The notes under the pieces were generated by a model. The model was not told the DNA's origin, made no database searches, and saw only the letters and a program-made list of their open reading frames with translations. From Blastocatellia bacterium (GTDB lineage: Bacteria > Acidobacteriota > Blastocatellia > HR10 > J050), in NCBI GenBank assembly GCA_026985075.1, contig JALSQX010000048.1:1-43217 (forward strand): a stretch of 43,217 nt of DNA, read 5' to 3'. Positions 7,930-17,207 of this stretch are shown in pieces. How positions within the stretch are numbered: position 1 is the first letter of the stretch; each line of letters opens with the position of its first letter. Made by a program: the position numbers and the translations under genes.

Positions 7930-8760
7930 TTAGATGTCTTGCTTCCATAAAAGTCGGTTGGCGATGATCAAAGGGATGATGATCCAGAGCCCGATCATGG
8001 CCATCACCAGGATCATCACGCCGGTCGTTCCGCCCAGGGTGCGTACCAGCAGGGCGCCGGCGGGGCCGAACATTTCCCGACCACCGAGGAGAATCAATCC
8101 GGCCACGCGCACGATGTCGACCGGATTCCCGAATAGAGAGAACAGGGTGAACGCATTGGCCATGGTCGGCTTCATGAGAAAGGTCACGCCGATGACCAGG
8201 AGATCGTAAAAGATGACGAAGAAGAACCAGAGGAACAGAGCCAGTCCGAAAGCGCTCGCCCGTCTATGCGCCGCGATGGCCGCCAAGATGGCCAGACTGA
8301 GGAAGGCCAATCCTAAGCCGAGCGCCAATCCAACGAACATGAGATAGCGCAACGAGCCGTTCGCCCCAACGTTCACCGCGATGATGACGCCGGCCAGCCC
8401 GAACCCGATGAGCGTGGAAACGAGAATGGAGCCGAACAATCCCAACGTCTTCCCCAGCAGGATCTCGCTTCGACTGATGGGTTGAGCGAAGAGGAGGTCA
8501 TTGGCCGCCTTCTCGCTGGTGAAACTCAGCGTCCCCATGAGCAGGGCCATCAGAGGGACGATATACAGAACCAGGTTGAGCAGACTGGCCGAGGTGCGCG
8601 TGAACGACTGAAAGCCGGCATATCCGGCCGTCGTCAATCCAACGGTGGCGATGCCCAATGCCAGGACACCGAAGACGAGCGCGAAGATGAGCGTCCATTT
8701 GCTCCGAACGGTGATTTTCAGTTCCTGGCTGGCGATGTGTCGCATCACGTCCACGTCCAT
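7930..8760 (-). CDS. nosY: NosY, ABC transporter permease for NosZ maturation
   Basis: A 276-residue membrane protein with about six helices, of the ABC-2 permease type. It starts MDVDVMRHIASQELKITVRSKWTLIFALVFG, the usual NosY N-terminus, and contains SEKAANDLLFAQPISRSEILLGK, the ABC-2 coupling region. NosY with NosF and NosD forms the complex that supplies sulphur and helps assemble the CuZ centre of NosZ. It begins 3 bp after nosL stops. The ATG at 8760 has only a weak upstream GGGATCG; ATG 8745 is an alternative. Confidence 0.93.
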   Translation of the reverse strand: MDVDVMRHIASQELKITVRSKWTLIFALVFGVLALGIATVGLTTAGYAGFQSFTRTSASLLNLVLYIVPLMALLMGTLSFTSEKAANDLLFAQPISRSEILLGKTLGLFGSILVSTLIGFGLAGVIIAVNVGANGSLRYLMFVGLALGLGLAFLSLAILAAIAAHRRASAFGLALFLWFFFVIFYDLLVIGVTFLMKPTMANAFTLFSLFGNPVDIVRVAGLILLGGREMFGPAGALLVRTLGGTTGVMILVMAMIGLWIIIPLIIANRLLWKQDI

Positions 8761-8763
8761 GGA

Positions 8764-9210
8764 TCAACGATCCCACGTCTCCCAGAGCTCAGCGAATTGG
8801 AGCACCTGACCGCGATGCTGTTGGGCAAAGGCCTCGGCGGCGCGACGTTCCTCGAAGGCCACCAGGTGCGAGCCCATGGGTGTGCGGAGTTCCGGGGCGT
8901 AGACGAAGAACGCCCGCTCGGCCGGCAACCAGTGCCGGCGATGATAATCATTGACGAAGAACGCGCGGGCCGTGTCCCTCTGTTTGGTCATCCGGACGTA
9001 GTGAATCAGGCATCCAATGTCGTCGAATTTGAAGACTTCTCCATCGGCATTGATGAACTCGGCGGCGAACTGCTTCTCTGAGATGGCCATGCGACAGAAT
9101 GCGCACATGTCTTCGTTGAGCTGGAGAGGAACGGGCTCGGGTCGTCCTTCGGTGCACCCACCGAGCAACAACCCCATCACCAGGAGCATGTCCAGCCACT
9201 TAGGCCTCAT
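8764..9210 (-). CDS. nosL: NosL, copper-binding lipoprotein chaperone
   Basis: A 148-residue protein with a short signal peptide and a lipobox ending GGC (lipidated Cys19). The copper motif MCAFCRM (35-41) is the NosL hallmark, followed by FINADGEVFKFDDIGCLIHY. NosL delivers Cu(I) to apo-NosZ in the periplasm. ATG 9210 is preceded by GGGAG and overlaps the nosF stop by 11 bp. The frame extends upstream into nosF, but the lipoprotein signal fixes this start. Confidence 0.95.
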   Translation of the reverse strand: MRPKWLDMLLVMGLLLGGCTEGRPEPVPLQLNEDMCAFCRMAISEKQFAAEFINADGEVFKFDDIGCLIHYVRMTKQRDTARAFFVNDYHRRHWLPAERAFFVYAPELRTPMGSHLVAFEERRAAEAFAQQHRGQVLQFAELWETWDR

Positions 9211-9904
9211 GTCGTTCTCCCGCCCGAGCCAGGTAAAGATCTTCCAGCGAAATCTCTTCGGCACCAGAAGTGAGCGCCACCAGCCGGCCATTCATCATGA
9301 TCGCCACCCGATCGGCCAGGTGTTGCACCTCGGAGAATACGTGCGTGGCGAAAACGATCGTCGTCCCTTCGTCTCGCAGACGGCGCATGAGATCCCGAAA
9401 CCGAATGACTCCCTCCAGATCGAGACTCAACGTGGGCTCGTCCAGAATGAGATAGGGGGCATTGGGCAAACAGGCCACGGCCAGACCCAATCGTTGAATC
9501 ATCCCGCCGGAGAGTTCCCCGATGCGCTTCTCGGCAAAGCCATTGAAATTGAGTCCCGAGCGAGCGAGGAATTCGTCGATGCGGCTTGACGGCACGTCGC
9601 GAAGTCGGGCATAAAACTCCAGCACTTCGCGGGCCAGGAGTTGATCGTGAAAAGCCACCCGCTGTGGCAGAAAACTGATAAACTGGCGGGCTGCTTTCGG
9701 TTGTTCTCTCACGTCTATCCCATTGATGACAATCTGTCCCGACGTGGGGATGGTGAGGCCGGCAATGGCCTTGAGCGTGGTCGTCTTGCCGCTCCCGTTT
9801 GGACCGAGCAAGGCCAGGATTTCGCCCTCGCCAATTGCCAACGACAGATCATCGACGGCGACCACGCCATCATATTTTTTCACCAGATGCTTGATCTCGA
9901 TCAT
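9200..9904 (-). CDS. nosF: NosF, ABC transporter ATPase for NosZ maturation
   Basis: A 234-residue ATPase with Walker A GPNGSGKT (34-41), signature LSGGM (131-135), Walker B LILDEP (152-157) and switch His in FATHVFSEV. It powers the NosDFY complex that serves NosZ CuZ assembly. ATG 9904 overlaps the nosD stop (ATGA) and has GGAGGGAG upstream. A longer in-frame start at 10009 lies inside nosD and lacks family support. Confidence 0.95.
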   Translation of the reverse strand: MIEIKHLVKKYDGVVAVDDLSLAIGEGEILALLGPNGSGKTTTLKAIAGLTIPTSGQIVINGIDVREQPKAARQFISFLPQRVAFHDQLLAREVLEFYARLRDVPSSRIDEFLARSGLNFNGFAEKRIGELSGGMIQRLGLAVACLPNAPYLILDEPTLSLDLEGVIRFRDLMRRLRDEGTTIVFATHVFSEVQHLADRVAIMMNGRLVALTSGAEEISLEDLYLARAGERHEA

Positions 9905-11277
9905 CGCCGCTGCTCCCTCCAGAGGATCGTCAGCGAGACGCCGAATAGGGCGAGGGAGAGAAAAGCCGATGGTGGCGAGGGGGATCGGCGCTGGAAACGG
10001 CCCGGCCATATCCGCTCTGGAATATCCAATGGGGGCGGCCGCATCAACGGGAAAGGATCGCGCTCATGCGATCCTTCGATGACGGGGAACAGCGCTTCGG
10101 CCCGGGCCAACGCTTGGGCGGCCGGACTGTATAAATAGAGGCGCAATCGCGCATGGCGTCCTTCCAGGTACTGGAAGATGTTCTGTATCCGGAATGGGAG
10201 ATCCCCGATCCCATCTCCATCCAGATCATAACCGGTGTATCCATCCCAGTAGTTTCCTCGTCGGTGGTGAGACCAGTGGGTCGTCGTTCGCCGTCCGACC
10301 AATCGAAGTGGACTCAGGTTGTCAATGAAGACATTCTCGGTGAACGTGTTGTCCAGCGCGCTGCTGAACAGTTGAATGGCGGCATCGTTCCCGATGATCA
10401 GATTGCGTCGGAACAGATTGTGCATAGAATTGTCCAGGAACAGTCCCACACCATTATCGGCGATGACATTCTGTTCGGCCAGCGAGCGATCACAATCTTT
10501 GAACAAGACGCCCAATGCGCTGTATCCCACGCGATTGCGAAAGAAGACGTTGCGCCGGAAGGTCAACTCATCGGAGTACATGAGCGCCGCTCCGGCGTAG
10601 TTGCCGTACAACAGGTTTTCTTCGAACAGGCTCACGTTGGAGTACATGTAGTGCAACCCGTAGCGCGAGCGTTCGATGCGATTCCGGCGCACGACGTTGT
10701 GATCGGCGTGATCGAAGTAGATGCCATCGCGAACCCGGACGATGACGTTATCCGCGAAGGTGTTGCCGGTGCAGTTCCAGAGGTGGATGCCGTTTCCTCG
10801 TCGACCAATATCCAATTCGCTCCGACCCTCGATGCGATTCCCAACGATCGTGTTGTCGTTGGCCGCGGAGAGGTAGATCCCGAACAAGATGTGGCGGAGC
10901 TCATTATCAGCGATCGTATTCCCATCGGACTTGACGAGGATGCCGGCATCGTTGTCTTCCAGTCGGAGACCGCTCTGTTCGATGCGAAATCCGCGCACCG
11001 TGCACCGATCGGCCGTGATGGTGATGACGCTCCCCTTCCCGTCACCGCGAATGGTGGGGTGATCGATGCCCCGGAGTACGAGAGGCTTGTCAATGACCAA
11101 TTTCTCCCTGTAGAGCCCGGGCGAGACGAGAATGGTATCTCCCGGCCGAGCGGCGATGAGCGCCGCCCCGATCGTCCGAAAGGCCGCTCCCGTTGAACCC
11201 ACAGTCAGCGTGTGCGTCGGCGCGGCGAGCGCCAGGGCGACAAAGAGCCAACCGTTGATGAGCATCGCCTGTATCAT
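9901..11277 (-). CDS. nosD: NosD, periplasmic copper/CuZ maturation protein
   Basis: A 458-residue protein with a signal peptide (MIQAMLINGWLFVALALAAPTH region). A long right-handed parallel beta-helix of carbohydrate-binding/CASH type repeats follows, visible as recurring N-x-I-x-x-N-x-x-x strings such as NGIHLWNCTGNTFADN and YGLHYMYSN. The domain ends with the NosD-typical GNYWDGYTGYDLDGDGIGDLP. A hydrophobic segment close to the C-terminus (AFLSLALFGVSLTILW) probably contacts NosY in the membrane. The start at 11277 sits 4 bp after the NosB-like stop, with GAGG just upstream. Confidence 0.95.
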   Translation of the reverse strand: MIQAMLINGWLFVALALAAPTHTLTVGSTGAAFRTIGAALIAARPGDTILVSPGLYREKLVIDKPLVLRGIDHPTIRGDGKGSVITITADRCTVRGFRIEQSGLRLEDNDAGILVKSDGNTIADNELRHILFGIYLSAANDNTIVGNRIEGRSELDIGRRGNGIHLWNCTGNTFADNVIVRVRDGIYFDHADHNVVRRNRIERSRYGLHYMYSNVSLFEENLLYGNYAGAALMYSDELTFRRNVFFRNRVGYSALGVLFKDCDRSLAEQNVIADNGVGLFLDNSMHNLFRRNLIIGNDAAIQLFSSALDNTFTENVFIDNLSPLRLVGRRTTTHWSHHRRGNYWDGYTGYDLDGDGIGDLPFRIQNIFQYLEGRHARLRLYLYSPAAQALARAEALFPVIEGSHERDPFPLMRPPPLDIPERIWPGRFQRRSPSPPSAFLSLALFGVSLTILWREQRR

Positions 11278-11281
11278 GACC

Positions 11282-11908
11282 TCATTCTTCCGCCGGTCTG
11301 GCCGACATGACAATCGCCACGAACAAGAGTATAGCAAACAGCACCAACGAGTACGATGCTAATCCCGGCCAGCTATACACGGTGAAATTGGCGATCTGCT
11401 CCTTTCCGATGAGAGGCGGCGTGAATGGTTTCACCTTGATGGCGGCATCGGGCGCCAGATTGTGACCATAGGTGTAGAGCCGATAATAGAAACTCCACAA
11501 CGAGAAGAGCCCGAAGTAACTGAACAGCACGAACACGTCCACGAGATTGGACATCTTGCCGATGACCATGGCGCGGAGAGCGAGGAGAATGAGGGCTCCA
11601 ATCCCAAAGGGAATCCACTTGAATTCGCTGAAATCGCTCTCCAGGAGCGGTCGCATGCCGATGTAATGATTCAACTCGTTGATCTCTCGCAAGTCATCCC
11701 GTTGCGGCGTCTTCCCTCCCTCCAGCTTGTAGGCGTAGATGTGGAGCTTCAATCCATCGGGATACTGATTGGAGTAAAAGGTCATGTTCCACAGAGGAAA
11801 GTAATACGCCGGGAGCAGCACGACCACGGCCACCAGAATGAGGATGCGACTGTTCAGCGTGAGCGGCAGATCGAAGAAGATGTTCGCTTTGTCCAGCCAC
11901 TTTTCCAT
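11282..11908 (-). CDS. nosB: NosB-like membrane protein of clade II nos clusters
   Basis: A 208-residue protein with helices at about 22-41, 100-120, 122-145 and 182-203. A periplasmic loop contains YPDGLKLHIYAYKLEGGKT and REINELNHYIGM. A membrane protein right after nosZ is characteristic of clade II clusters, where it is called NosB; its biochemical role is not established. GGGAGG precedes the ATG by 5 bp. The call rests on position, topology and my recollection of the loop motif. Confidence 0.72.
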   Translation of the reverse strand: MEKWLDKANIFFDLPLTLNSRILILVAVVVLLPAYYFPLWNMTFYSNQYPDGLKLHIYAYKLEGGKTPQRDDLREINELNHYIGMRPLLESDFSEFKWIPFGIGALILLALRAMVIGKMSNLVDVFVLFSYFGLFSLWSFYYRLYTYGHNLAPDAAIKVKPFTPPLIGKEQIANFTVYSWPGLASYSLVLFAILLFVAIVMSARPAEE

Positions 11909-11940
11909 GAGATCCTCCCTTTCCTGCTCGGCCCGGAGTC

Positions 11941-11969
11941 GGGAGGGCGAGGCGGGCCCTCGCCCTCCC
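11941..11969 (-). repeat. 12-bp perfect hairpin between nosZ and the NosB-like gene
   Basis: GGGAGGGCGAGG (11941-11952) pairs perfectly with CCTCGCCCTCCC (11958-11969) around a 5-nt loop. It lies directly after the nosZ stop and before the next start, and no T-tract follows in the direction of transcription. It could be an attenuator, a pause site or a 3' stabiliser for abundant nosZ message. Confidence 0.65.
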
Positions 11970-11983
11970 TCTTCCGCTTCACG

Positions 11984-13837
11984 CTATCGCGGCTTGACGA
12001 GGAGGTATCCTTGCATCTCCTGGTGCAGTGCCGAACAGAAATTGGTGCAGTAGTAAGGGAATACTCCAGGCTTATTGGCGACGAACTCGATCGTTTTGGT
12101 CTCTCCGGGATCGACGACGACGTTGATGTTGTACTGGCAGATGGCGAATCCGTGCAGTTCGTCGGTCGTTTGTTCGATATTGGTCAGGTGGATGGTCACC
12201 CGATCGCCCTGGTTGACCTCGATCTTGGTCGGCGCGAAGCTGCTGCGAACGGCAGTCATCTTCACGATCACGTGATTGCCGCGGCGGGTGACGCCGGCTT
12301 GATTGACATCCCAGATGGCGTTGGGATTCTTGCTCTCTTCTTTGGGATAGACCTCGATGGGATGCAATTTGTCGGCGCGAATCGCCTGAGCGTAGTGTGG
12401 TTCCGGCTCGGTGAACGCATCGTAGAGCAACTTCATCTTCTCGCCGGTAATATCGATGAGTTGCGAGCACTCCGGTTGCGAGGGACCGACGCTCAGATGC
12501 TTGCCGTGCGAGAGCTTGTTCAGTGCGATGACGTACTTGCCATCGGGATGCATGGTGTCGCCGCCGGGAATGCAGAGGTGACCGATATTGTACGTGATGG
12601 GGATCTTGTCCACCACCGCCCAATCGCCGCCCAATCGCCACTTGGCGATGGCGCTCTCCACGAACAAGCTCGTATAGGCGAATCCCTTGTCGTCGAACTG
12701 GGTATGGAGTGGCCCGAGACCCACGTTGACCTCAGCTTCTTTGACCGAATCGTAATTGAGCACGGGGATGCCATCCTCCTCACCGGTGAAGTCCTTGTTC
12801 TCGATGGCCTTGAGTATCTTCTCGAAGCTGAACACGGTGGTGATCTCCTGGAGTTTCCCACTGGCCACGATATAGTTCCCGTCGGGGCTCACGTCCACAC
12901 CGTGGGGGCTCTTGGCGGCGGGGATGAGATAGGCCAGACCTTTGACCTCTTTGGGATCGATGACCTTGGCGCCGCCGATGATCTTGTATTTGCCTTCCTT
13001 GACCGCTTGCTCGGCGGCTTTCCAGTTGACGGCGATGACGTAGTCCCGGTCTTTCTGTGAAGCGGTCACCTCCAGCTTGCCGGTCGCGCGTTCGGAGTTG
13101 TAGCAGCTCCAGAATGCCCAATCTTCGCTCGGCCCCTTGCCACATGAGCCGAGATCCCAATTGAACGGCGGCGTGAGCAGTTCCCACCCCAGGCTCATCT
13201 GGCCCGTCTCCGGATCGACGGCCACCGCGCCCACCACACCTCGGTATTTGCTGGCGTAGTCCTCGATGCTCGCGTAGGTTCCCAGGGGAAGGGGAACGGA
13301 GAATCGAGTGGCGATGAGGACGTATTCCGTGTTGTTGGTCACGAAGCTACAACCGTGATTGCCCGAGACGTTGGGAATGGGGCCGAAGATTTGCTTGGTT
13401 TTGAAATCTCGGAGATCGATGCGCGCGATCCGAGCGTTGGCATTATCGTTGACAAACAGCCAACGACCATCGTAATCGCCGTTGGTCTTGCTCAACGCCG
13501 GATGGTGAACATCGCCCCAGGTGAACTCGCCGAGCATCTTCTTGCTCTCTTCATCGTATCCATAGCCCGTCGAGGGATACGGCGAGAACACCGGAATGGT
13601 GGCGATGTGTCGCATCGAGGGAATGCCCGCGACGAAGACCTGTCCAGAATGGCCTCCGCTGTAGAAGAGATAGTACTCGTCCTGATCGCCTGGCGGCACA
13701 TAAGTGGCAATGGCCGCTTCGGCCACCGCGCCGCGTTGTTCGGTCGGTTTCTGTCGGCAGGCCACGAAGGCGAGCGAGACCGCCAGCGCACACAGGACGC
13801 CTAATCCAAACCAGGTCCATTGCGTTCGGTTCCTCAT
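11984..13837 (-). CDS. nosZ: NosZ, nitrous oxide reductase, clade II (Sec type)
   Basis: A 617-residue protein that reduces N2O to N2 in the periplasm. The N-terminus has a basic start, a hydrophobic core and no twin-arginine motif, so export is by Sec. FVAC at Cys27 may be a lipobox. The beta-propeller carries CuZ-type histidines (GDVHHPALS, NVSGNHGC, KSPHGVDVSPDG, GPLHTQF, DTMHPDG, KLSHGKH). The C-terminal cupredoxin domain has the complete CuA set: DELHGF, then Cys597, Cys601, His605 and Met608 in CTNFCSALHQEM. AAAGGAGG precedes two adjacent ATGs (13840 and 13837); the second has the better spacing. It is fifth in an operon with its own electron-transfer chain. Confidence 0.98.
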   Translation of the reverse strand: MRNRTQWTWFGLGVLCALAVSLAFVACRQKPTEQRGAVAEAAIATYVPPGDQDEYYLFYSGGHSGQVFVAGIPSMRHIATIPVFSPYPSTGYGYDEESKKMLGEFTWGDVHHPALSKTNGDYDGRWLFVNDNANARIARIDLRDFKTKQIFGPIPNVSGNHGCSFVTNNTEYVLIATRFSVPLPLGTYASIEDYASKYRGVVGAVAVDPETGQMSLGWELLTPPFNWDLGSCGKGPSEDWAFWSCYNSERATGKLEVTASQKDRDYVIAVNWKAAEQAVKEGKYKIIGGAKVIDPKEVKGLAYLIPAAKSPHGVDVSPDGNYIVASGKLQEITTVFSFEKILKAIENKDFTGEEDGIPVLNYDSVKEAEVNVGLGPLHTQFDDKGFAYTSLFVESAIAKWRLGGDWAVVDKIPITYNIGHLCIPGGDTMHPDGKYVIALNKLSHGKHLSVGPSQPECSQLIDITGEKMKLLYDAFTEPEPHYAQAIRADKLHPIEVYPKEESKNPNAIWDVNQAGVTRRGNHVIVKMTAVRSSFAPTKIEVNQGDRVTIHLTNIEQTTDELHGFAICQYNINVVVDPGETKTIEFVANKPGVFPYYCTNFCSALHQEMQGYLLVKPR

Positions 13838-13915
13838 CATAAGTCCTCCTTTCGTTGTATGAATGTTTCGGCCACGGCCATTGGCCATGCTCACTTCGCT
13901 CTCCTCATCCGAAGG

Positions 13916-15106
13916 TCATCGACCCCCGGCCTTTTGCGCCTGTTGCTCCAGCTTCTTCTCGTAGGCTCTCTTCAGCAGTGAGATCGCTTCCAGCTTCTCA
14001 GCTTCGGTCAGGTGAATCTGTCGCGAGAGGACGACGGCCATCGTTCCCGTGGGATTGGCCAGGAAATCTTCCAACGTCCGGCCGAAACGCCGCTGCACAT
14101 CGACGTAGGCTTCGGCCAGATCGGGACCGATCTTGGTTGCCGAGATGATCCCCAAGCTGCTGACCGAGTGGCAGATGAAACAGCCGTGTTTGACGAAGAA
14201 CGCTCCTTCGCCTTGAAGCATCTGCCGTTCGCGCTCCAGCTCCTCCGGCGTCGGTTTGTCCACCGGTTTGGCTCCCGGAATGTAGTCGACCGGCAGGTTC
14301 ACATTCTTCCAGCTCATCACCAGGAGGGCCAGCGCTTGGGCATCGCGACTGTTGAACCCGAAGTCGGGCATGACGGTGGTCGGCGACACGGCCTTGGGAT
14401 TCTTGAAATGAGCCACGTGCCAGGCGAACACCGTCTTCTTGCCAATCACTCGGGAGTAGTCGTATTGCTCGGGCTTCTTATCCCCCACGAAGGTGAGATC
14501 GGGTCCAATGCGGCCGCCGCGACCGTTGATCTTGTGGCAGGCGCGGCACCCTTTGTCGCGCACCAACCGCTTGGCGTGATTGATCGTGGGGGCCCCTTCG
14601 GTCTGGCGATCATAGCGATGACAGAGATTACAGTTCATCTCCATGAGCGCGCGCTTGCTCCTCACCAGATAAAACTGGGCCAGCCTTTGACCCAACAGTG
14701 GTTCGTTCCAGTGTTCGACGAAGCCGTGGGCGGCTTCCGTCTCCGTCGCATACCCTTGACCGCCGTGACAGATCGTGCAGCCGTAGCGTCGGAGCGGGTG
14801 CTTCTGGAGGATCTCCTTGGGGTGCGTCCGGAAAGGCTGGGGCGCGTTTTCCAGTCCCTTCCATTCCACGCCTTGATGACAGGTGATACAGCGATCGACG
14901 CGCCCGAGTTCTTTGACCCAGATTTGCTGTAACCCTCGAGGTACCTGCGCCGCTCGATCCTCGCCGAATTTCTCCGCCACCAGAGCGCGGAATTCGGCTT
15001 GATACCTTTTCCACTCAGGCGTGAGCGCTCCCCAGTAGATGACGCCAGTGAGGACCAGCGCCAGCGCGCCAAACGAATAGAGCCAAAGAGAGTCTCTCTG
15101 ATACAC
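13916..15106 (-). CDS. pentaheme cytochrome c, membrane-anchored
   Basis: A 396-residue protein with an uncleaved N-terminal helix (about 10-28) and five CxxCH haem sites: CITCH (73), CTICH (110), CNLCH (159), CRACH (187) and CFICH (309). The N-terminal part is a multihaem module. The fourth and fifth sites sit in class I cytochrome folds with downstream Met candidates (VMPDFG and possibly GTMAVV). It lies 12 bp after cytochrome b and 78 bp before nosZ, so it most likely carries electrons from the Rieske/cytochrome b complex to the CuA site of NosZ. No matching symbol is used because naming of nos cytochromes varies. Confidence 0.92.
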   Translation of the reverse strand: MYQRDSLWLYSFGALALVLTGVIYWGALTPEWKRYQAEFRALVAEKFGEDRAAQVPRGLQQIWVKELGRVDRCITCHQGVEWKGLENAPQPFRTHPKEILQKHPLRRYGCTICHGGQGYATETEAAHGFVEHWNEPLLGQRLAQFYLVRSKRALMEMNCNLCHRYDRQTEGAPTINHAKRLVRDKGCRACHKINGRGGRIGPDLTFVGDKKPEQYDYSRVIGKKTVFAWHVAHFKNPKAVSPTTVMPDFGFNSRDAQALALLVMSWKNVNLPVDYIPGAKPVDKPTPEELERERQMLQGEGAFFVKHGCFICHSVSSLGIISATKIGPDLAEAYVDVQRRFGRTLEDFLANPTGTMAVVLSRQIHLTEAEKLEAISLLKRAYEKKLEQQAQKAGGR

Positions 15107-15118
15107 GGTGCGCCTCCG

Positions 15119-16435
15119 TCAGAATCGTCGTGGGAGCTCTGGCCAGCTCTCCCATGGCCAGTAGAAATCCCAGAATGGCCCTCGCATGAATGTACCGATG
15201 ATCGTCAGCGTGACGACGGCCAAGACGATGATGAGAAAGACGACATTCTGTCGCCGTCGTTCCCGCGGCCACCATACGCCCACCGTTTGCAGGGGCGTCT
15301 TGTCCAGATAAGGCCACGCCGCCAGCCAGATGAGAAGCACAGCGGGAATGAGAATCCCTCCCACCAATGCGCCATTGAGCGTCCATCCGCCAATATGGAT
15401 GGTCGTGTCGGCGACCAGTTCCTGCAACCAGAGGAAGTACCATGGGGCCTTCGCCGGATTGGGCGTCTCGCTGGGATTGGCCGGTTCCTCCAATGGAGCT
15501 CGGAACAGTATGGTCAGAAGGGCGGACACGGCGAACGTTCCCAGCATCACCGCCGCCAACCGACGCGTCAGATGAGGTGAGGCCTGAACCGTGTGTTCAT
15601 CCTCATCGACCAGCGCCGTCTCCACATGGACGGTGGCGCCACTGGCGATGCCGAGCAGGGAATACGTCTTGCTCTTCGCCGGCGGCCTCTTCTCCAGGCG
15701 TTGAGTGAGCGCCAGATGATCCACGCAGGCCAGTCCGCCATCTTTCCTGATCCGCCACATGTGGTAGGAGAAGAGGACCAGCACCAGCGTGGGCAGGAAG
15801 AAGCAGTGGAGGACGTAAAACCGAATGAGAGCGTTCTGCTCAATGGTAGTGCCACCAAGCAACAAGAAGCGGATCTTCTCCCCGACGATCGGAGCGGCGC
15901 TGGCGATGTTCGTCCCCACGGTGATCGCCCAGTAGGCCAATTGATCCCAGGGAAGCAGATAACCGGTGAACGAGAGGAGCAGCGTGGCCAGCAGCAGAAT
16001 CACCCCCACGATCCAGTTGAGCGGGCGATTCTGATGGACGGCCGTGCCATTCTTGTAAGCGCCGGTGAGGAAGACGCGTACCATGTGGAGAAACACGACG
16101 GCCACCATCAAATGGGCCGCAATCCGATGCAGTCCGCGCAAAAACCACCCGTACGAGACGGTGTACTCCAGATCTTTCACCGAAAGATAGGCGCGCTCCA
16201 CCGAAGGGACGTAGAGGAACATGAGGATGACACCGGTGATGGTCAGAATGAGAAACAGGACGGCGGAGATCGTTCCCAGCCAGAAGGAGTAACTCCAGGA
16301 GAGACTTCGGTGGGTCACTTTGGCCGGAAACCAGTGCAGCAAAAAGTTGCGGACGATGGAGTCGCCCGCCTCGCGGCTGCTGGCCGGCCGCCAGGTCCAG
16401 GTCAATTTTTCCCAGGTCGATCGTTTCGTGGCCAT
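15119..16435 (-). CDS. cytochrome b of a Rieske/cytochrome b (bc-type) complex
   Basis: A 438-residue protein uniting the haem-binding N-terminal half and the quinol-site C-terminal half. Haem ligands are His103 and His117 in helix B and His210 and His225 in helix D; the 14-residue gap in helix D is the b6-like spacing. The Qo loop has APWY (330-333) instead of PEWY, so the usual Glu is missing. GYLLPWDQ is conserved. About eight to nine membrane helices are predicted. It sits between the Rieske and pentaheme cytochrome genes. It probably oxidises menaquinol and delivers electrons towards NosZ. Confidence 0.93.
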   Translation of the reverse strand: MATKRSTWEKLTWTWRPASSREAGDSIVRNFLLHWFPAKVTHRSLSWSYSFWLGTISAVLFLILTITGVILMFLYVPSVERAYLSVKDLEYTVSYGWFLRGLHRIAAHLMVAVVFLHMVRVFLTGAYKNGTAVHQNRPLNWIVGVILLLATLLLSFTGYLLPWDQLAYWAITVGTNIASAAPIVGEKIRFLLLGGTTIEQNALIRFYVLHCFFLPTLVLVLFSYHMWRIRKDGGLACVDHLALTQRLEKRPPAKSKTYSLLGIASGATVHVETALVDEDEHTVQASPHLTRRLAAVMLGTFAVSALLTILFRAPLEEPANPSETPNPAKAPWYFLWLQELVADTTIHIGGWTLNGALVGGILIPAVLLIWLAAWPYLDKTPLQTVGVWWPRERRRQNVVFLIIVLAVVTLTIIGTFMRGPFWDFYWPWESWPELPRRF

Positions 16436-16628
16436 GGTGCGATTCCTTCACAACACGTGTGAAGCCTCGGGTGGAAACGGTGAAACATCGGGCCGAAGGC
16501 GCGCGGCGGAGCCTCCGAAGGGTTATGGAAGGAAGCCGTGCGTGCCGTCTTCCACCCCCCCGCTCGCCTCGCCGCCGTTCCCGTTTTTCGGCGTTCGCTG
16601 TTCATGGTTTCAGTCCTCCTCGGACGCT

Positions 16629-17207
16629 TCACACGGTGAGTCTGAAGTCGTGCCCCACCTCTTGGGACATATCGACGATGAGCTGGCCATCGTCAGGGGC
16701 GATTTCCAGCTTGTAGTAGGCTAGTGGTCGCGGTGCCGGACCGGCATAATTGGTGCCGTCGCCGTAGTACTTCGAGCCGTGACAGGGACAGTGAAATTCG
16801 ACGCTCTCTTGGAATTGACGATTCCCGATCTTGACCATCTTGGGTCGGTTCAATCGTTGCAGTTTCACCGTGCAGCCGAGATGCGTGCAGATGGCCGAGA
16901 TGGCATAGAACGTGTTTCCCTGACGGAAAATGAACACTCGCTTGTCCTCGAGGAACTGGACGCCTTCGCTGAATTGGTCGGGCGGCCCGACCTTGAATCG
17001 GCGGGGTTCTTCGTAAAGGACGTTGGGCACCAGCGAGCGGATGAAGGCGTAGATCTGACCGGCGATGGCCGCCAGAGTGGCGCCGATGCCCAGCCGCACG
17101 AGGAAAGATCGTCGCGACGTCTTCATCTCCGATGATTTCCATTCCTCACCCGCCTCAGACTGGGAGAGCGCGGGCGTCGCCTCCGGCGAGGGCTTCTCGT
17201 TCTTCAT
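16629..17207 (-). CDS. Rieske iron-sulphur protein
   Basis: A 192-residue protein. A Tat-like signal (SRRSFLVRLG at 31-40) is followed by a hydrophobic helix, and the [2Fe-2S] motifs are CTHLGC (Cys107, His109, Cys112) and CPCHGS (Cys140, Cys142, His143). The start at 17207 is supported by GGAGG nine bases upstream and makes a 53-bp overlap with the preceding oxidoreductase gene. ATG 17126 just before the Tat motif is an alternative. It is the high-potential electron acceptor of the quinol-oxidising complex, exported by Tat and anchored by its N-terminal helix. The 190-bp gap before cytochrome b contains no gene. Confidence 0.95.
   Translation of the reverse strand: MKNEKPSPEATPALSQSEAGEEWKSSEMKTSRRSFLVRLGIGATLAAIAGQIYAFIRSLVPNVLYEEPRRFKVGPPDQFSEGVQFLEDKRVFIFRQGNTFYAISAICTHLGCTVKLQRLNRPKMVKIGNRQFQESVEFHCPCHGSKYYGDGTNYAGPAPRPLAYYKLEIAPDDGQLIVDMSQEVGHDFRLTV

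Noticed and set aside
11462-13060. 532-residue plus-strand frame over the nosB-nosZ region
   Set aside because: It is the antisense of NosZ and the NosB-like protein, both clearly coding on the minus strand.
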